The position numbers and the translations under genes were made by a program. Source: Perkinsus olseni (Eukaryota; Perkinsozoa; Perkinsida). From it: a stretch of DNA of 33,240 bases. The stretch lies in contig JABANN010000389.1 in NCBI GenBank assembly GCA_013115125.1, positions 1 through 33,240 on the forward strand, given 5' to 3'. Shown one piece after another: positions 9,647-18,863 of this stretch (positions are counted from its first letter, which is position 1; each line of letters begins with the position of its first letter). The notes beneath the pieces are model-generated. The model saw only the letters and a list, made by a program, of their open reading frames with translations. It did not search any database and was not told the origin of the DNA.

Positions 9647-12244
9647 ATGGGGCGGACCGATTATGGTCTTGGCACTAAGTTGACGGTCGTCCATCGCGAG
9701 TTGTATATGGGGGGATGGGGTATTCAATTTTTGATAGAATTTTTGTCAAAATGACTTCGTGAAATTGAAAGATCTTCGACACGCTCTAGGTACAAGACAT
9801 ACTGCCCCGCCTCGGAAGGAGACATTACTTGTATAATCGTAACTTTCCATCCCTACCGGAGCAATTCACAATTCCTCGTCAAGAACCATGCAAGGTAATA
9901 CCACACTCTACCCATATCGTTCTCGGGCTTCACCGTTTTACGGCGTCAGCCACGTCTCCGGTTGCAGCCGATAGACTATCATGGCCACCGACCATGTTAG
10001 CCATAGTCAAGCGTGAACCTCGTCTGCGGTTCAGAGCGATCAGCGTTGAACTCCCGGGTGTCAGTCTCTCTTCGCGTCAGATGCCTCCGTCACTTCGAGA
10101 AGGCGGCAGTGATCGTGTTCGATCAGCCTGGCTGTGGGCGTAGTGATGGCTGCTGGGGGTACTACTCGGTTTTCCAGTTGCCCTCTCGGTCACCTGTACA
10201 GCCCTCAGGTACATGTCTTCGTGGGACGACCATGTCGCACTGTGCGAGTCCTTCGTCAAAAAGGTATTACCTCTCGGGAGCGTATCTTTTTGTGAATCTC
10301 GCCCCCCCCCATGAATTGCTGGCCTTCGCTGTCTAACGGAACCTCGAAAACGAACTCATTTTGCCGCACTAGTGCGTAGCTGTTCTCATACTAACTCCTC
10401 TGTTGTTTGTAGCTGCGCGTTTTTGTCGATGAGAGAATTCATGAGTAGTCCATTCGACCGGTTTTGATGACGTAGAGTCATGGTCACCCCTTCAAGCCGC
10501 GTCATTTCGCAGTTCTCATATCGCTAGTTGGCACAGTTTTGCAATTTTTCCATCAAAATTTAGGTTGTCGTACCTCTTCGAGACAAAGTGTCAAAAGAAC
10601 AGCATCGGTCTGTTCCGATATACGGCTTCGGCGAATCCGTAGGGGCTAACGTCCTCGTCAGCTCGGCCTTGCAATCGTAAGTGCATCTACGGTGTGCATT
10701 CTGTCGTACCGCTCCTTCCCCAATTCAGATCAGATCTCTACAATGGAATCATTCTTGCCGGCCCTCTCGTCCGTGATGGAGACGCGGTGAAGGCCGGTGG
10801 TTTTGCCAGTAAGTTCCAGACCTCGGTCGGGATGCTAAATTATTGGACCAATTAGTAAACTAGGATCGTTCTGTTCGATCTGGCGTTTGCCATGCCGGTG
10901 GCACCGCTTGATCAGTCGGCAGTCTCTCCGGATAACGTTGCGTCTTGTACGCTTTTCAGAGGGGAACTTCTCGATCAGATTTCTTGGCCAAGTGCGAAGG
11001 GCCAATTTTCCCCAAGTACCCTGGTGCTCCCATGAAGGACGGTCTGGACAAGTGTTTCGTTGATAAAGACTTCGCCGATTTCACTAGTAAGTCTTCCGAA
11101 CGATCGTCTGATCCACAGATGAAGTGTCGCTGGCTACGATTGGCCCCTTGAGACACCACTTCCGTCCTCTGCGGTTCTCTATAGATCTCTACGGAAGATA
11201 GTCCCTCCGAGGAGCACCATTCTGTCGATAGTAGCGTCCTAGCTAGTCGTTGTAGCTCGTTGTGGAGGCTGATGAACCGTCCTGCATTAGAACTCAAGGG
11301 CCATCTTTACTACAGTGGTTCGTCCACAGGAGGACAGCCAGTTGTGTCGATAGTAGCGCTTTGGCCAGTCGTCAGTACTCGTTCTCATCTAAAGCAGGAC
11401 GGACTGTCCCGCATTGGAAGTTGAGGGCGGCATTTCTGTGGTTCTCTATACGTCTTAATGATCGTCAGTAGTGTCTTCACAAGAGGCCGTCTCATTCCCT
11501 CGATAGTAGCGTTGTGGCTAGTCGTTAACGCTCGTTCTGATCTGAGGGATGATGCCCTTTCTTGTATTAGGAACGGAGAACAAATTGCTATGGCGGCTTC
11601 CATTGCGTATGAAGACGAATAAGTCTATCAAAGCTGGACAAGAGTCGATTGAGAAATCTGCCGCTCAGTTGAAGACACCGATTCTGGTAGTATTCCTCTG
11701 GGCGGGTCCCTGCGCCCTCCGAAAGCCAGTGGGACTTGCCCAGTGATGTATTGGGGATAATTGACGAGCAGCATTGTTTTGACTTATACGGTTTTTTCAT
11801 CAGTTTAACCTCTCCTCACTAAGTGGAGTGCTGCTGAGTCGATCGACGATCTCGCGGAATTTTGGTATCTCTCAGATTCTGCAGGCTAGTTATGATAAAA
11901 TATCGTCCCCGGATGGATCGAAGCTGCTTTACGACCTTTGTGGTAGCGAGGATAAGTGCATTAAAGTTTATGATGACTGTGCAGAAGCCGGCCTTAAGTA
12001 GGAAAAATGCCTCTACCTGGGATTGAACCCGGGACCTTTGGCTTGAGACTTGCTGTATAGGTACTCTCACGAGCTCCTCAGTGCGGAGCCGGTAGAAATG
12101 GCTAAGCTTGTTTATAATGATATCACCACTTGGGTCAGCGCGAGAAAGATCCGCACGGACCCTCCGGCATCAGCTACATCCGCGCAGCCACAAGAGACAC
12201 CCCAGATCACCTCGGCGCCCGCCGCCCCGTCTCCTCGGAATTGA
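9647..12244 (+). CDS. Monoglyceride-lipase-like alpha/beta hydrolase (gene 1)
   Basis: A serine hydrolase of the monoacylglycerol lipase (Hydrolase_4) type, expected to cleave lipid or related esters. Exons I can place: 10081-10158, 10209-10263, 10564-10676, 10729-10808, 10979-11086, 11571-11686, 11876-11997 and 12061-12244. Phases agree throughout. In order: DQPGCGRSDG strand-loop, nucleophile elbow GFGESVG (Ser), YNGIILAGPLV, a cap segment, TPIL|ILQASYDK with the catalytic Asp, and YSHELL with the catalytic His. The C-terminal tail is rich in Pro, Ala, Ser and Thr. The start ATG at 9647 is chosen because the sequence after it (MGRTDYGLGTKLTVVHREL) aligns with the start of gene 2. The segment 9647-10012 is not resolved: an intron must be present, and the oxyanion YHG motif (around 9975) and the following DHVSHSQA lie in different frames, so either an intron boundary is wrong or this copy is damaged there. 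Every placed exon except the last has exactly the length of its gene 2 counterpart. Confidence 0.8.
11087..11570 (+). repeat. Expanded intron with degenerate tandem repeats
   Basis: A 484-nt intron of hydrolase gene 1; the matching intron of gene 2 is 47 nt. It contains three degenerate direct repeats anchored on TCGATAGTAGCG at 11225, 11347 and 11500 (spacing 122 and 153). Other shared words are CTAGTCGTTN, GCTCGTTC-like and GGTTCTCTATA. The last unit runs into the true splice acceptor and exon start (TATTAG|GAACGGAG), and the earlier units contain look-alikes (CATTAG|AACTC, CATTGG|AAGTT), so the repeated unit probably included the intron-exon junction. Confidence 0.7.
12010..12040 (-). other. 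tRNA B-box-like sequence in last intron
   Basis: On the minus strand the 63-nt last intron of hydrolase gene 1 (11998-12060) contains GGTCCCGGGTTCAATCCCAG. The core GGTTCAATCCC matches the Pol III B-box/T-arm consensus. I cannot fold a complete tRNA around it: there is no matching acceptor stem, anticodon stem or A-box at the right distance. It is probably a tRNA-related or SINE remnant, or coincidence. Confidence 0.35.
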
Positions 12245-13388
12245 GGCTACTGTTTTAGACTAACTCCGATGAATTCAGTGACGCTCATCGGTTGTTTCCA
12301 TTAGTATTTCAGCTGAGTGATCAGCATACCGTTATCAAAGATAAGTGCACTATTTACTTGTCCGCTATTGACTTGACATCGCCGAACTTTATTTCATCTT
12401 CCGTAACTACGCTGTGCCTTCCTCCGACTAGGTTCCGTCGGCCTGTATCACTGTGTTTGAGTTCGAGTTGAAACCTGAGAGGAATCTTAGGTCGAAGCGG
12501 GGCTCGTGGGAATGTCCGGACGCTGGAAGCAATGATGTTGATAACGATGACAATAGACGGAGATTGGCCCCTCTTAATGGCGATGGATTCGTGGTGATGT
12601 TCTGAGCTGCCGTTCGATAGTGTCACTGTACTGTGACGGCATTGTTTCTGCGGCAGCGACCGCTGCGGGCGTAGTTTGGGAGATGAGTTCACCACGTCGA
12701 GTCCTTCTGGACGAGTTTGTGGTTTCGGCTCAATTGACATCAACAATCAACTCGCCTCGACGCGCAGGTCTGCATGCCTCGTTCTGGGTTATCATCGACT
12801 AGTGTAAGCCTGAAGTCTGTTCGCCGCTAACACTAAGGGACGGTTTCCTACAGTGCCACCCACTCTCTCGGGTCTTCCATATGAATCGGCCACCCAGGGC
12901 TGGTTAAGTCCAATGGTGTTGAGTCGAGGAGCTTTTCGATGGGTGGCCTCTTGAGGGAGGCCGGGTGAAGTCTCCTGTTTCTGCAAGTGGTTACCTAGGG
13001 TAAGTAGAGGTCGAGCGAAAGAGACGTCTGGTGGGGTCACGCCGCAAGAGGCGTTGGAGGGCGAGGGGTTAGTGTCCCGCATAACATGGAAGTGTGGCGT
13101 CTCGAGCACAGCGGAGCGATGCGCCCGGCTACCACCCCCAGTTCCGACGAGACCTGGAAAGTACCAACTTCCACGACCTTTCGTGTCTCTTTCGATGCGC
13201 CAAAATTAGTGTCTCGGCAGCCCTCAGCTTTGTTGCGCCAGCGGTTGGTCTTTTGGGTTGCTAATCCGACCGTCTTCGCAACCTCATCAGGGATTGCTCA
13301 CCATAGTTATGGTACCACCAGGGCGTTCACCACACCTTGCTCCCCCTCCCAGCTTGCTCTGATATAAACATTCTTATTCGCGTCGGAT
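12245..13388. other. Intergenic, no supported gene
   Basis: There are short frames on both strands (minus 12354-12746, plus 13086-13367) without recognisable domains. The plus frame has an ATG but no signal peptide and stops just before the next gene. GAGCACAGCGGAGCGATG near 13104 resembles GAGCGCAGCGGAGCGGTG near 19917. Confidence 0.4.
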
Positions 13389-14657
13389 ATGATGAGCACG
13401 GCTCGCCTTGCACGAGCATGGCGACGCCTTTGTGTAGCGTTCGCAAAATGTTTTAGTCGGGGGAGTTCCTCCAGTAGCATGTCCTTCGTTACTGTTGTGA
13501 CGGCCGCGTTCCTGACGAGAACTCATGGCGCTGGATGTCCGGCTTGCGCTTCATCCTATGGCTTCCTTAGTCTCAGAGAGAGAGCTGAGGAGATGGTTCC
13601 GAGGCATCGACTTCGGCGATTCTCTGAAACAGCGGATAAGAAGAATATTCGCCGCGTAGCTCCGCTTCTGGTTCGCTCTTCGTTCGTCCCCACTTTTGTC
13701 GGGCGTTGTTGTCTCTCACAACAACATCATCATCATCATCAGGGTGCTTCTCCTATCTGTCCTTCCATACTCGACTCTGTCGCTGAATTCTGCCGCAGAG
13801 AGCTCGAGGGGTGCCAGGAAGGGTATTGCCCATCTTCAGACGACGTCCCTCCAGGAACATACATCTGGGATTCCGTGCCGCCGGAGTTGGAGCTCAAAGC
13901 CGCGATCATGGTGGTCGTCTATGAGTTTGGATCAGCTTCTGCGCACTTTAACCTTTTTGACAAGTCCGAGAAGAGCGAGCCATTCCATTCTGAGTTTTAC
14001 CAGCTGAAGGCTAGGTCGTTCACGGAGGATCTCTTCGACTATGGTGTAGGGAAATGCTACTATTTTTCCCTGCACAATATAGGGAAGAAGATTTGGCGCG
14101 GTCTGTCGGTTGGCGGTGGTGCGGTACGTAAACATGCCCTTCTCTGCACCAAGGATCCATCCACGAGTGACAATCCAGAATTAGTGCTCTACTTGGATGC
14201 TGTCCGAGGAAGGCAGAAAAGATACGAAAAGCTCCACATTCCGATCAATCTCATCTTCAGAGGCATCCAGAACATCAAGGTCGCGTCAGCGTTCCCTTTG
14301 GGACCTCAAGGCAGCGGTGATGGTCCTTGCACAAGCAAAGTGCTCTCTAGGGGCTGTGAATCGATCAAGAACGGCAAATACTTGAATACATCAGCGATAC
14401 TGCAGCTTGAAACCGGTGCCGATGGGAAACAATATGCTACGCTCACCTCGAACGATGGTGGCGACCGCTTCCTCCCCCTCACCAGCGTCCCGGTGGTTCC
14501 GGCTGAGGACTATTCCACAACCGGCTGTTGTGAACTGGGGAAGACTAGAATATTTATCTGCCCGACCGGTGCTGACTATCTCCTTCTTAGAGCTCCTGGA
14601 GTGGAACTGGAAATGGTCTACGCTGGTACGAATGCCTTTGAGTCCGAACTAAGTTGA
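13389..14657 (+). CDS. Secreted-family paralog 1, altered N-terminus
   Basis: A 422-residue open frame. The conserved body starts at about residue 150 with CPSSDDVPPGTYIWDSVPPE and continues with FHSEFYQLKARSF, VGKCYYFSLHNI, HALLCTKDPST, NPELVLYLDAV, CCELGKTRIFICPTG and VELEMVYAG. It aligns along its length with 15130-16167 and 20783-21745. The two relatives have a signal peptide directly before the SSDDVPPG block. Here the equivalent signal-like segment (RVLLLSVLPYSTLSLNSAAE, around 13740-13800) is in the next frame, one nucleotide out of register with the body. The annotated frame instead continues upstream to ATG 13389, giving a basic leader and a different hydrophobic stretch (MSFVTVVTAAFLTRTHG). 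It may therefore encode a remodelled N-terminus, or the copy may be inactive, or a base may be missing from the assembly. The function of the family is unknown to me; the conserved cysteines and secretion signal suggest an extracellular beta-rich protein. Confidence 0.75.
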   Translation: MMSTARLARAWRRLCVAFAKCFSRGSSSSSMSFVTVVTAAFLTRTHGAGCPACASSYGFLSLRERAEEMVPRHRLRRFSETADKKNIRRVAPLLVRSSFVPTFVGRCCLSQQHHHHHQGASPICPSILDSVAEFCRRELEGCQEGYCPSSDDVPPGTYIWDSVPPELELKAAIMVVVYEFGSASAHFNLFDKSEKSEPFHSEFYQLKARSFTEDLFDYGVGKCYYFSLHNIGKKIWRGLSVGGGAVRKHALLCTKDPSTSDNPELVLYLDAVRGRQKRYEKLHIPINLIFRGIQNIKVASAFPLGPQGSGDGPCTSKVLSRGCESIKNGKYLNTSAILQLETGADGKQYATLTSNDGGDRFLPLTSVPVVPAEDYSTTGCCELGKTRIFICPTGADYLLLRAPGVELEMVYAGTNAFESELS

Positions 14658-15129
14658 ATGACATTAAATATCTCCGGACCGCCCCGGCCATCGACGCTGT
14701 GTTGTTATTATATCAGTTTTTCGTGCTCTCTTGAGTGATTCTAACCTCACGTTCGGGCGGCCAACAACATACCCTATTAGCCTTTTCGCGCATTATCATC
14801 TATTTTCATCGCTAATATCTTAATCGGCTAAGCCAACTGAGCTCAGAGTTCTCCACGCCGTTCGAGGCACTTAGGCCGGTTACCGAACGCCGCCGCCGCC
14901 CCTCCGGGCTTCTCCGAAACTCAACGCCCGATATCAGATATCAGAATGTGGCTAGTGGTACGCTCAGAGACAGCAACGATGAGCTTGGCATCAACCATTC
15001 GTCCACCCTCTGATTATGATTCGCCGCTCGGCTTAGCTTCAGCGTAGTTTCTTGTCAAAGCAAGATAGGAGCAGCGCGATATGATCAACAGCTTCAACCA
15101 TTATCCAGCGTTTGAGCTTTCATTCAGCC
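14658..15129. other. Intergenic between paralogs 1 and 2
   Basis: No coding signal. It is GC-rich, with a short CCGCCGCCGCC-like patch near 14890, and presumably holds the 3' end of paralog 1 and the promoter of paralog 2. I recognise no specific site. Confidence 0.5.
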
Positions 15130-16167
15130 ATGTCTGCCTTGCGTCACGTCACAATCGCCGGACTTCTCCTTGCGGCCGGTCTACCCTCTACCGCGTCGCT
15201 CGGTTCTGTCGTCGTGAGTCACGGTGTTTCAAAGCTGAGAGTTGTACCATCCTCGGATGATGTTCCTCTTGGAGACTACAGTTGGGGCTCTGTGCCGTCC
15301 GAACTTGCTGGGAAATTCGAGTCCGCTGAAATGAAGGTCACCTACGGTCTCAATTCGGCTACTGCGCACTTCCACTTCCTTGGCACGGCCAACAAGGAGG
15401 GCGAGCACTTCCACTCTGAGTTTTACGAGCTGAGAGACGATTCATACACGAACCGTATTTTCCGATATGGCATAAGGAGATGCTACTATTTCACATGTGA
15501 CGTACTGAAGAAGCTTCGTCGCATCCTATCGTTTGAGAGTGGTACAAGGAGCCACCGTGCCATTCTCTGCGCCAAGAACACATCCACGAGGAGCCATCCA
15601 CAATTAACGCTCTACTTGGAAGCTGACCGAGAAGTCAACAAGAGAAACGACCAGCTCAACATGCCGGTCGATCTCATTTTCAAGGCCAATCAGAAAACCA
15701 CAGGGGCTTCGGCGCCTCCGAGGGGACCTCATGAGAGCGATGACGGTCCGATGCCGGTCGATCTCATTTTCAAGGCCAATCAGAAAACCACAGGGGCTTC
15801 GGCGCCTCCGAGGGGACCTCATGAGAGCGATGACGGTCCGCCCACGAAGTCAGTTGAGACTTCCGCTGACCGTTGTAAATCGATGAAGGATGGCAACTAT
15901 TTGAGTTTGTTTGCCCTATTGAATCTTGAGACCGCGCAGGATGGACGACAGAGAGCTATGCTCACTTCACACGATCGAAACGAGAGGTTTTCTACACTCA
16001 GCAACGTCCTGGTGACCCCGGCTGATGACTTCAGCACGACGGGCTGTTGCCAACTGGGGAACACAAGAATATTTATCTGCCCGACCGGTGATGATGATGA
16101 CCATCTCCTTCTAAGAGTTCCTGGAGTGGAATTAGAACTGGTCTACGCTGATGTAGATGCACTGTAA
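15130..16167 (+). CDS. Secreted-family paralog 2, with internal duplication
   Basis: 345 residues from ATG 15130; the frame upstream opens only at a TTG. The signal peptide is MSALRHVTIAGLLLAAGLPS followed by TASLGS. The body matches paralogs 1 and 3: SSDDVPLGDYSWGSVPSE, HFHSEFYELRDDSY, RRCYYFTCDVL, AILCAKNTST, CCQLGNTRIFICPTG, VELELVYAD. Between the two conserved halves is a 30-residue segment (MPVDLIFKANQKTTGASAPP and ten more) present twice, encoded by a perfect 90-bp tandem repeat; the paralogs have it once. The frame ends at GATGCACTG-TAA, about five codons before the position where paralogs 1 and 3 end, and the bases after this stop still read AQQLS then a stop, matching the paralogs' last residues, so the stop is probably recent. 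The function is unknown. Confidence 0.88.
   Translation: MSALRHVTIAGLLLAAGLPSTASLGSVVVSHGVSKLRVVPSSDDVPLGDYSWGSVPSELAGKFESAEMKVTYGLNSATAHFHFLGTANKEGEHFHSEFYELRDDSYTNRIFRYGIRRCYYFTCDVLKKLRRILSFESGTRSHRAILCAKNTSTRSHPQLTLYLEADREVNKRNDQLNMPVDLIFKANQKTTGASAPPRGPHESDDGPMPVDLIFKANQKTTGASAPPRGPHESDDGPPTKSVETSADRCKSMKDGNYLSLFALLNLETAQDGRQRAMLTSHDRNERFSTLSNVLVTPADDFSTTGCCQLGNTRIFICPTGDDDDHLLLRVPGVELELVYADVDAL
15661..15840 (+). repeat. Perfect 90-bp tandem duplication inside a gene
   Basis: 15661-15750 and 15751-15840 are identical at every base, in frame, adding 30 residues. There is no divergence between units, so either the duplication is very young or it is an assembly artefact. Confidence 0.97.
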
Positions 16168-17192
16168 GCTCAGCAGCTGAGTTGAATGGTGATGTCGTTA
16201 TCGCTTTGTCATGTTGTTGTTGTTTCATTTTGAAGCAACGATCGGTAGTCCAATGGCAGCGCTTTCGCCATGTTCGAGTGGCCCAACATGTTAACCGGCT
16301 TCTCTTGGGCCTTCATTTATGTTAATCACCCTGTGCTGTTCAATTGTGTCATCGTTGACGAATCCAACTCCGCTTAGAGTTATTAGTCACTCAAGATAGC
16401 CTGGCCGTATGATGCTGCCCCTTGGACCCTCTCTCAATCAACAATACATAATGGAAATCATTTAGTGCGCTAGTTAATGGCACGCTCAAAGCCAGGACCA
16501 CTGCGTTCGCTTTGGAAGCCTCTGAAGATCTTCGAGACAGGAGAGGAGGCGTCGCATCATCCTCGAGGCTTCAACGAACTAGTGCCCGTTAAAGACTCGC
16601 ACGCGCATCACTTGACATGCATCGGTAACGTTTTACCATGATCGCCATGGCATGATGTTAGTGGAGGGGCTGAGGGGTGTTCTTAGCTATACGTAGTTTT
16701 TACACAGCGAATTGCATAGCGGGGGTCGGGGTGGTTAGGTAAGTATTCCTGGGGTATTATTAAACTGATGTTACTACTATCTGAATCAGTTGAGGTCACC
16801 ATGTAGTTGTGACGGCGAGAATCAGCCGTTGTTGCGACTAATTCGGGCTTGAGGCACCGACCTGCAAGCACCACGATGGGGCCCCTAGGCTAGCCCAGTA
16901 TATCGACTTCTCGAGTGCTGCAGTCTCTGAAGCACCCGATCATATTCGCTGCTAGTTCTCATCATCTCATTATTACACTATGAATCTTTGCGATCGTCGA
17001 GCCAAGCCCGACTACTCAACAGGAGTGGGCAGGTAAAGCAACATCCTTCGTGAAACGTGAGATAGTCACAGCTCTCCCTCAGGCGTCAAGCCTTCGAAAA
17101 GGACGGCCATCCTCACCCAGAAGAGCCCCTACTTAACGAGGAAGACGAGAGAGGATGTTGGGAGAAGACCGGTATGGTTACAGTACAGCACG
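16168..17192. other. Intergenic, possible 5' leader of hydrolase gene 2
   Basis: No gene is supported. Near the right end a frame containing PEEPLLNEEDERG (around 17117-17155) resembles a block upstream of hydrolase gene 1, which suggests a conserved leader or first exon. It is out of frame with the ATG at 17193, so an unplaced intron or a leader peptide is possible. Confidence 0.4.
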
Positions 17193-17732
17193 ATGGCCAA
17201 GATATCGGGCTATGGTCAGGCGACGCTGTTGGTCGAAAAAACAGAATATACAGTTGATATCAGGTACCGTATTTATCACCTCCCCGAGGGTGAAGAGCCG
17301 ACCTGCGTGATCGTTGGTTATCACGGCTATTCTGACCACTCTGATTTTCTCATGCACAATCATGCGAGGTGAGGCGTTCGAAATGTGGAGTTTGACACTC
17401 GAGTATTTCTCAGAGTCCTACGCCATACTAACAAAGCCACGGTTATCCTGTTCGACCAGCCTGCCGCCGGGAAGAGTGATGGCCTGTGGTGGTGAGCTGC
17501 TACCCCCTTTTCCTACCCTTCTAATCGACGATGCTTTCAGGTACATACCGTCTTGGGAGGACCATCTCAAGGCTACAGAGCAGTTCATCGATAAGGTGAG
17601 CGTATTTGGTGGCGACGGGAGTGTGCGGTACCGCCTATCGATTGCTGGTCCCTTGTTGGAGGAGATGAGTTTTACTGAATAGATCGGGATTTTTTTACCT
17701 GCTAATTTTAAGGGGGGGGGGGGGGGGGGGGG

Positions 17733-17776
<44 letters not shown>

Positions 17777-17795
17777 AAAAACAAAAAAAAAAAAG

Positions 17796-17827
<32 letters not shown>

Positions 17828-17890
17828 TGAAGGCGTGCCTGAAGGTGGTGGGGCGNNNNNNNNNNCCTCGCTTCCTCGCCCCCCCCCCCG

Positions 17891-17924
<34 letters not shown>

Positions 17925-18863
17925 CCCCCCCCCCCCCCCCTCGACTAACCAGAAACGTTCTCGCCAGTCTCCTCAGTAGTGTGCCTCTCAGGTCGCTAAG
18001 CCTCTCCAGAAAGACTTCGAAGACAGAGTCGAAATGAATGTGCCGATGTTCGCCTTAGGAGTATCTTTGGGTGGAAGCCTGGTCTGCCACTCGGCTATGC
18101 GAAGGTTAGCTCGAGCACTGCTTCACCTAACAGATTTTCCTTCTTTCTCAGACCTAAAATTTTTGATGGGGTAATTTTGGTAAGTCCAATGGTGAAAGTG
18201 GATGAAGCCATAAAGCCGCCGAAATTCATTGGTGAGTAATTCCGGTTTTTTCGCCTGTCCGGACTCCTGAGGGTTTTCATCTCAGAAATCATATTCCGGA
18301 AACTTGGGGCGCTGATGCCGAAGGCGCCGATCACCCCGACCAAAGATATACTCGACAAGTGCTTCGCCGACAAGGATTTTACGGACTATTCTCGTGAGTC
18401 CTCGACTGTAGCGAATTCCTCGAAGTGGTGAGTAATTCAGGCAAAAACAACAAGTTGCTTTACCCCAGCAAACCACGCCTCGGCTCAGCTCTCGCGATAC
18501 TTGCCGCTCAGGATTGGATATGCGAACACATGGAGGACCTCAAGACGCCTGTTTTGGTGACTCGTGTAAAGCATGATGCAGCGCCCTTGGATACCCTCCT
18601 CTCAGATTTTACATGGGAAGTACGATCAAGTGACCTCCTCCGCAACCTCCGAGGAGCTTTTCGGACGGTGTTCGAGCGAAGATAAGAGTATAAGAATGTA
18701 TGACGCGGATGAGGAGACCGGGAACAGGCGAGCAGTTCCCCTCGGCTTCCTGGTGTTAGGCTTGAAGTCTAGGTATACACATGTGGTTTTCGGAGGTCAA
18801 CCCGCTTGCATGTCGAAGAGACCTTTTGATGATGTTAAGGAATGGATTGCCGAGCGGAAATGA
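17193..18863 (+). CDS. Monoglyceride-lipase-like alpha/beta hydrolase (gene 2)
   Basis: The model has nine exons: 17193-17368, 17414-17491, 17541-17595, 17992-18104, 18152-18231, 18286-18393, 18441-18556, 18606-18727 and 18773-18863. Together they make 939 nt, i.e. 312 residues, the usual length of a monoacylglycerol lipase. Features in order: MAKISGYGQATLLVEKTEY, oxyanion region CVIVGYHGYSDHSD, FDQPAAGKSDG, nucleophile elbow FALGVSLGGSL (Ser), FDGVILVSPMVKV, cap, TPVLILHGKYDQVTSSATSE with the catalytic Asp, and RYTHVVFGGQP with the catalytic His, then FDDVKEWIAERK. The triad and HG motif are all present, so the enzyme looks functional. The substrate is inferred from the family only. Introns are 45-54 nt except the third (396 nt), which holds the assembly gap and homopolymer runs. 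The last intron appears to use a GC donor (18728-18772). Confidence 0.88.
17712..17940. other. Homopolymer tracts and assembly gap
   Basis: A run of about 21 G (17712-17732), about 93 nt of almost pure A (17733-17825), ten N (17856-17865) and about 60 nt of almost pure C (17879-17940). These lie inside an intron of hydrolase gene 2. The pattern is most likely sequencing or scaffolding noise around a gap, so the size of this intron is not reliable. Confidence 0.9.
18728..18772 (+). other. Probable GC-AG intron
   Basis: A 45-nt segment beginning GCGAGC and ending TCTAG. It is a multiple of three and stop-free, so the frame stays open across it. Removing it gives an upstream exon of exactly 122 nt, the same as in hydrolase gene 1 (11876-11997), and joins ...ETGN to RYTHVVFGG, matching AEAGLKYSHELL of gene 1. 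Confidence 0.7.

Noticed and set aside
13722-13745. Histidine run in paralog 1 as a metal-binding motif
   Set aside because: It is a CAT microsatellite in a region that the related genes read in another frame or lack, so no function can be inferred.
17712-17940. Homopolymer blocks as a biological poly-G/poly-A/poly-C structure
   Set aside because: They border an N gap and are typical of sequencing or scaffolding artefacts.
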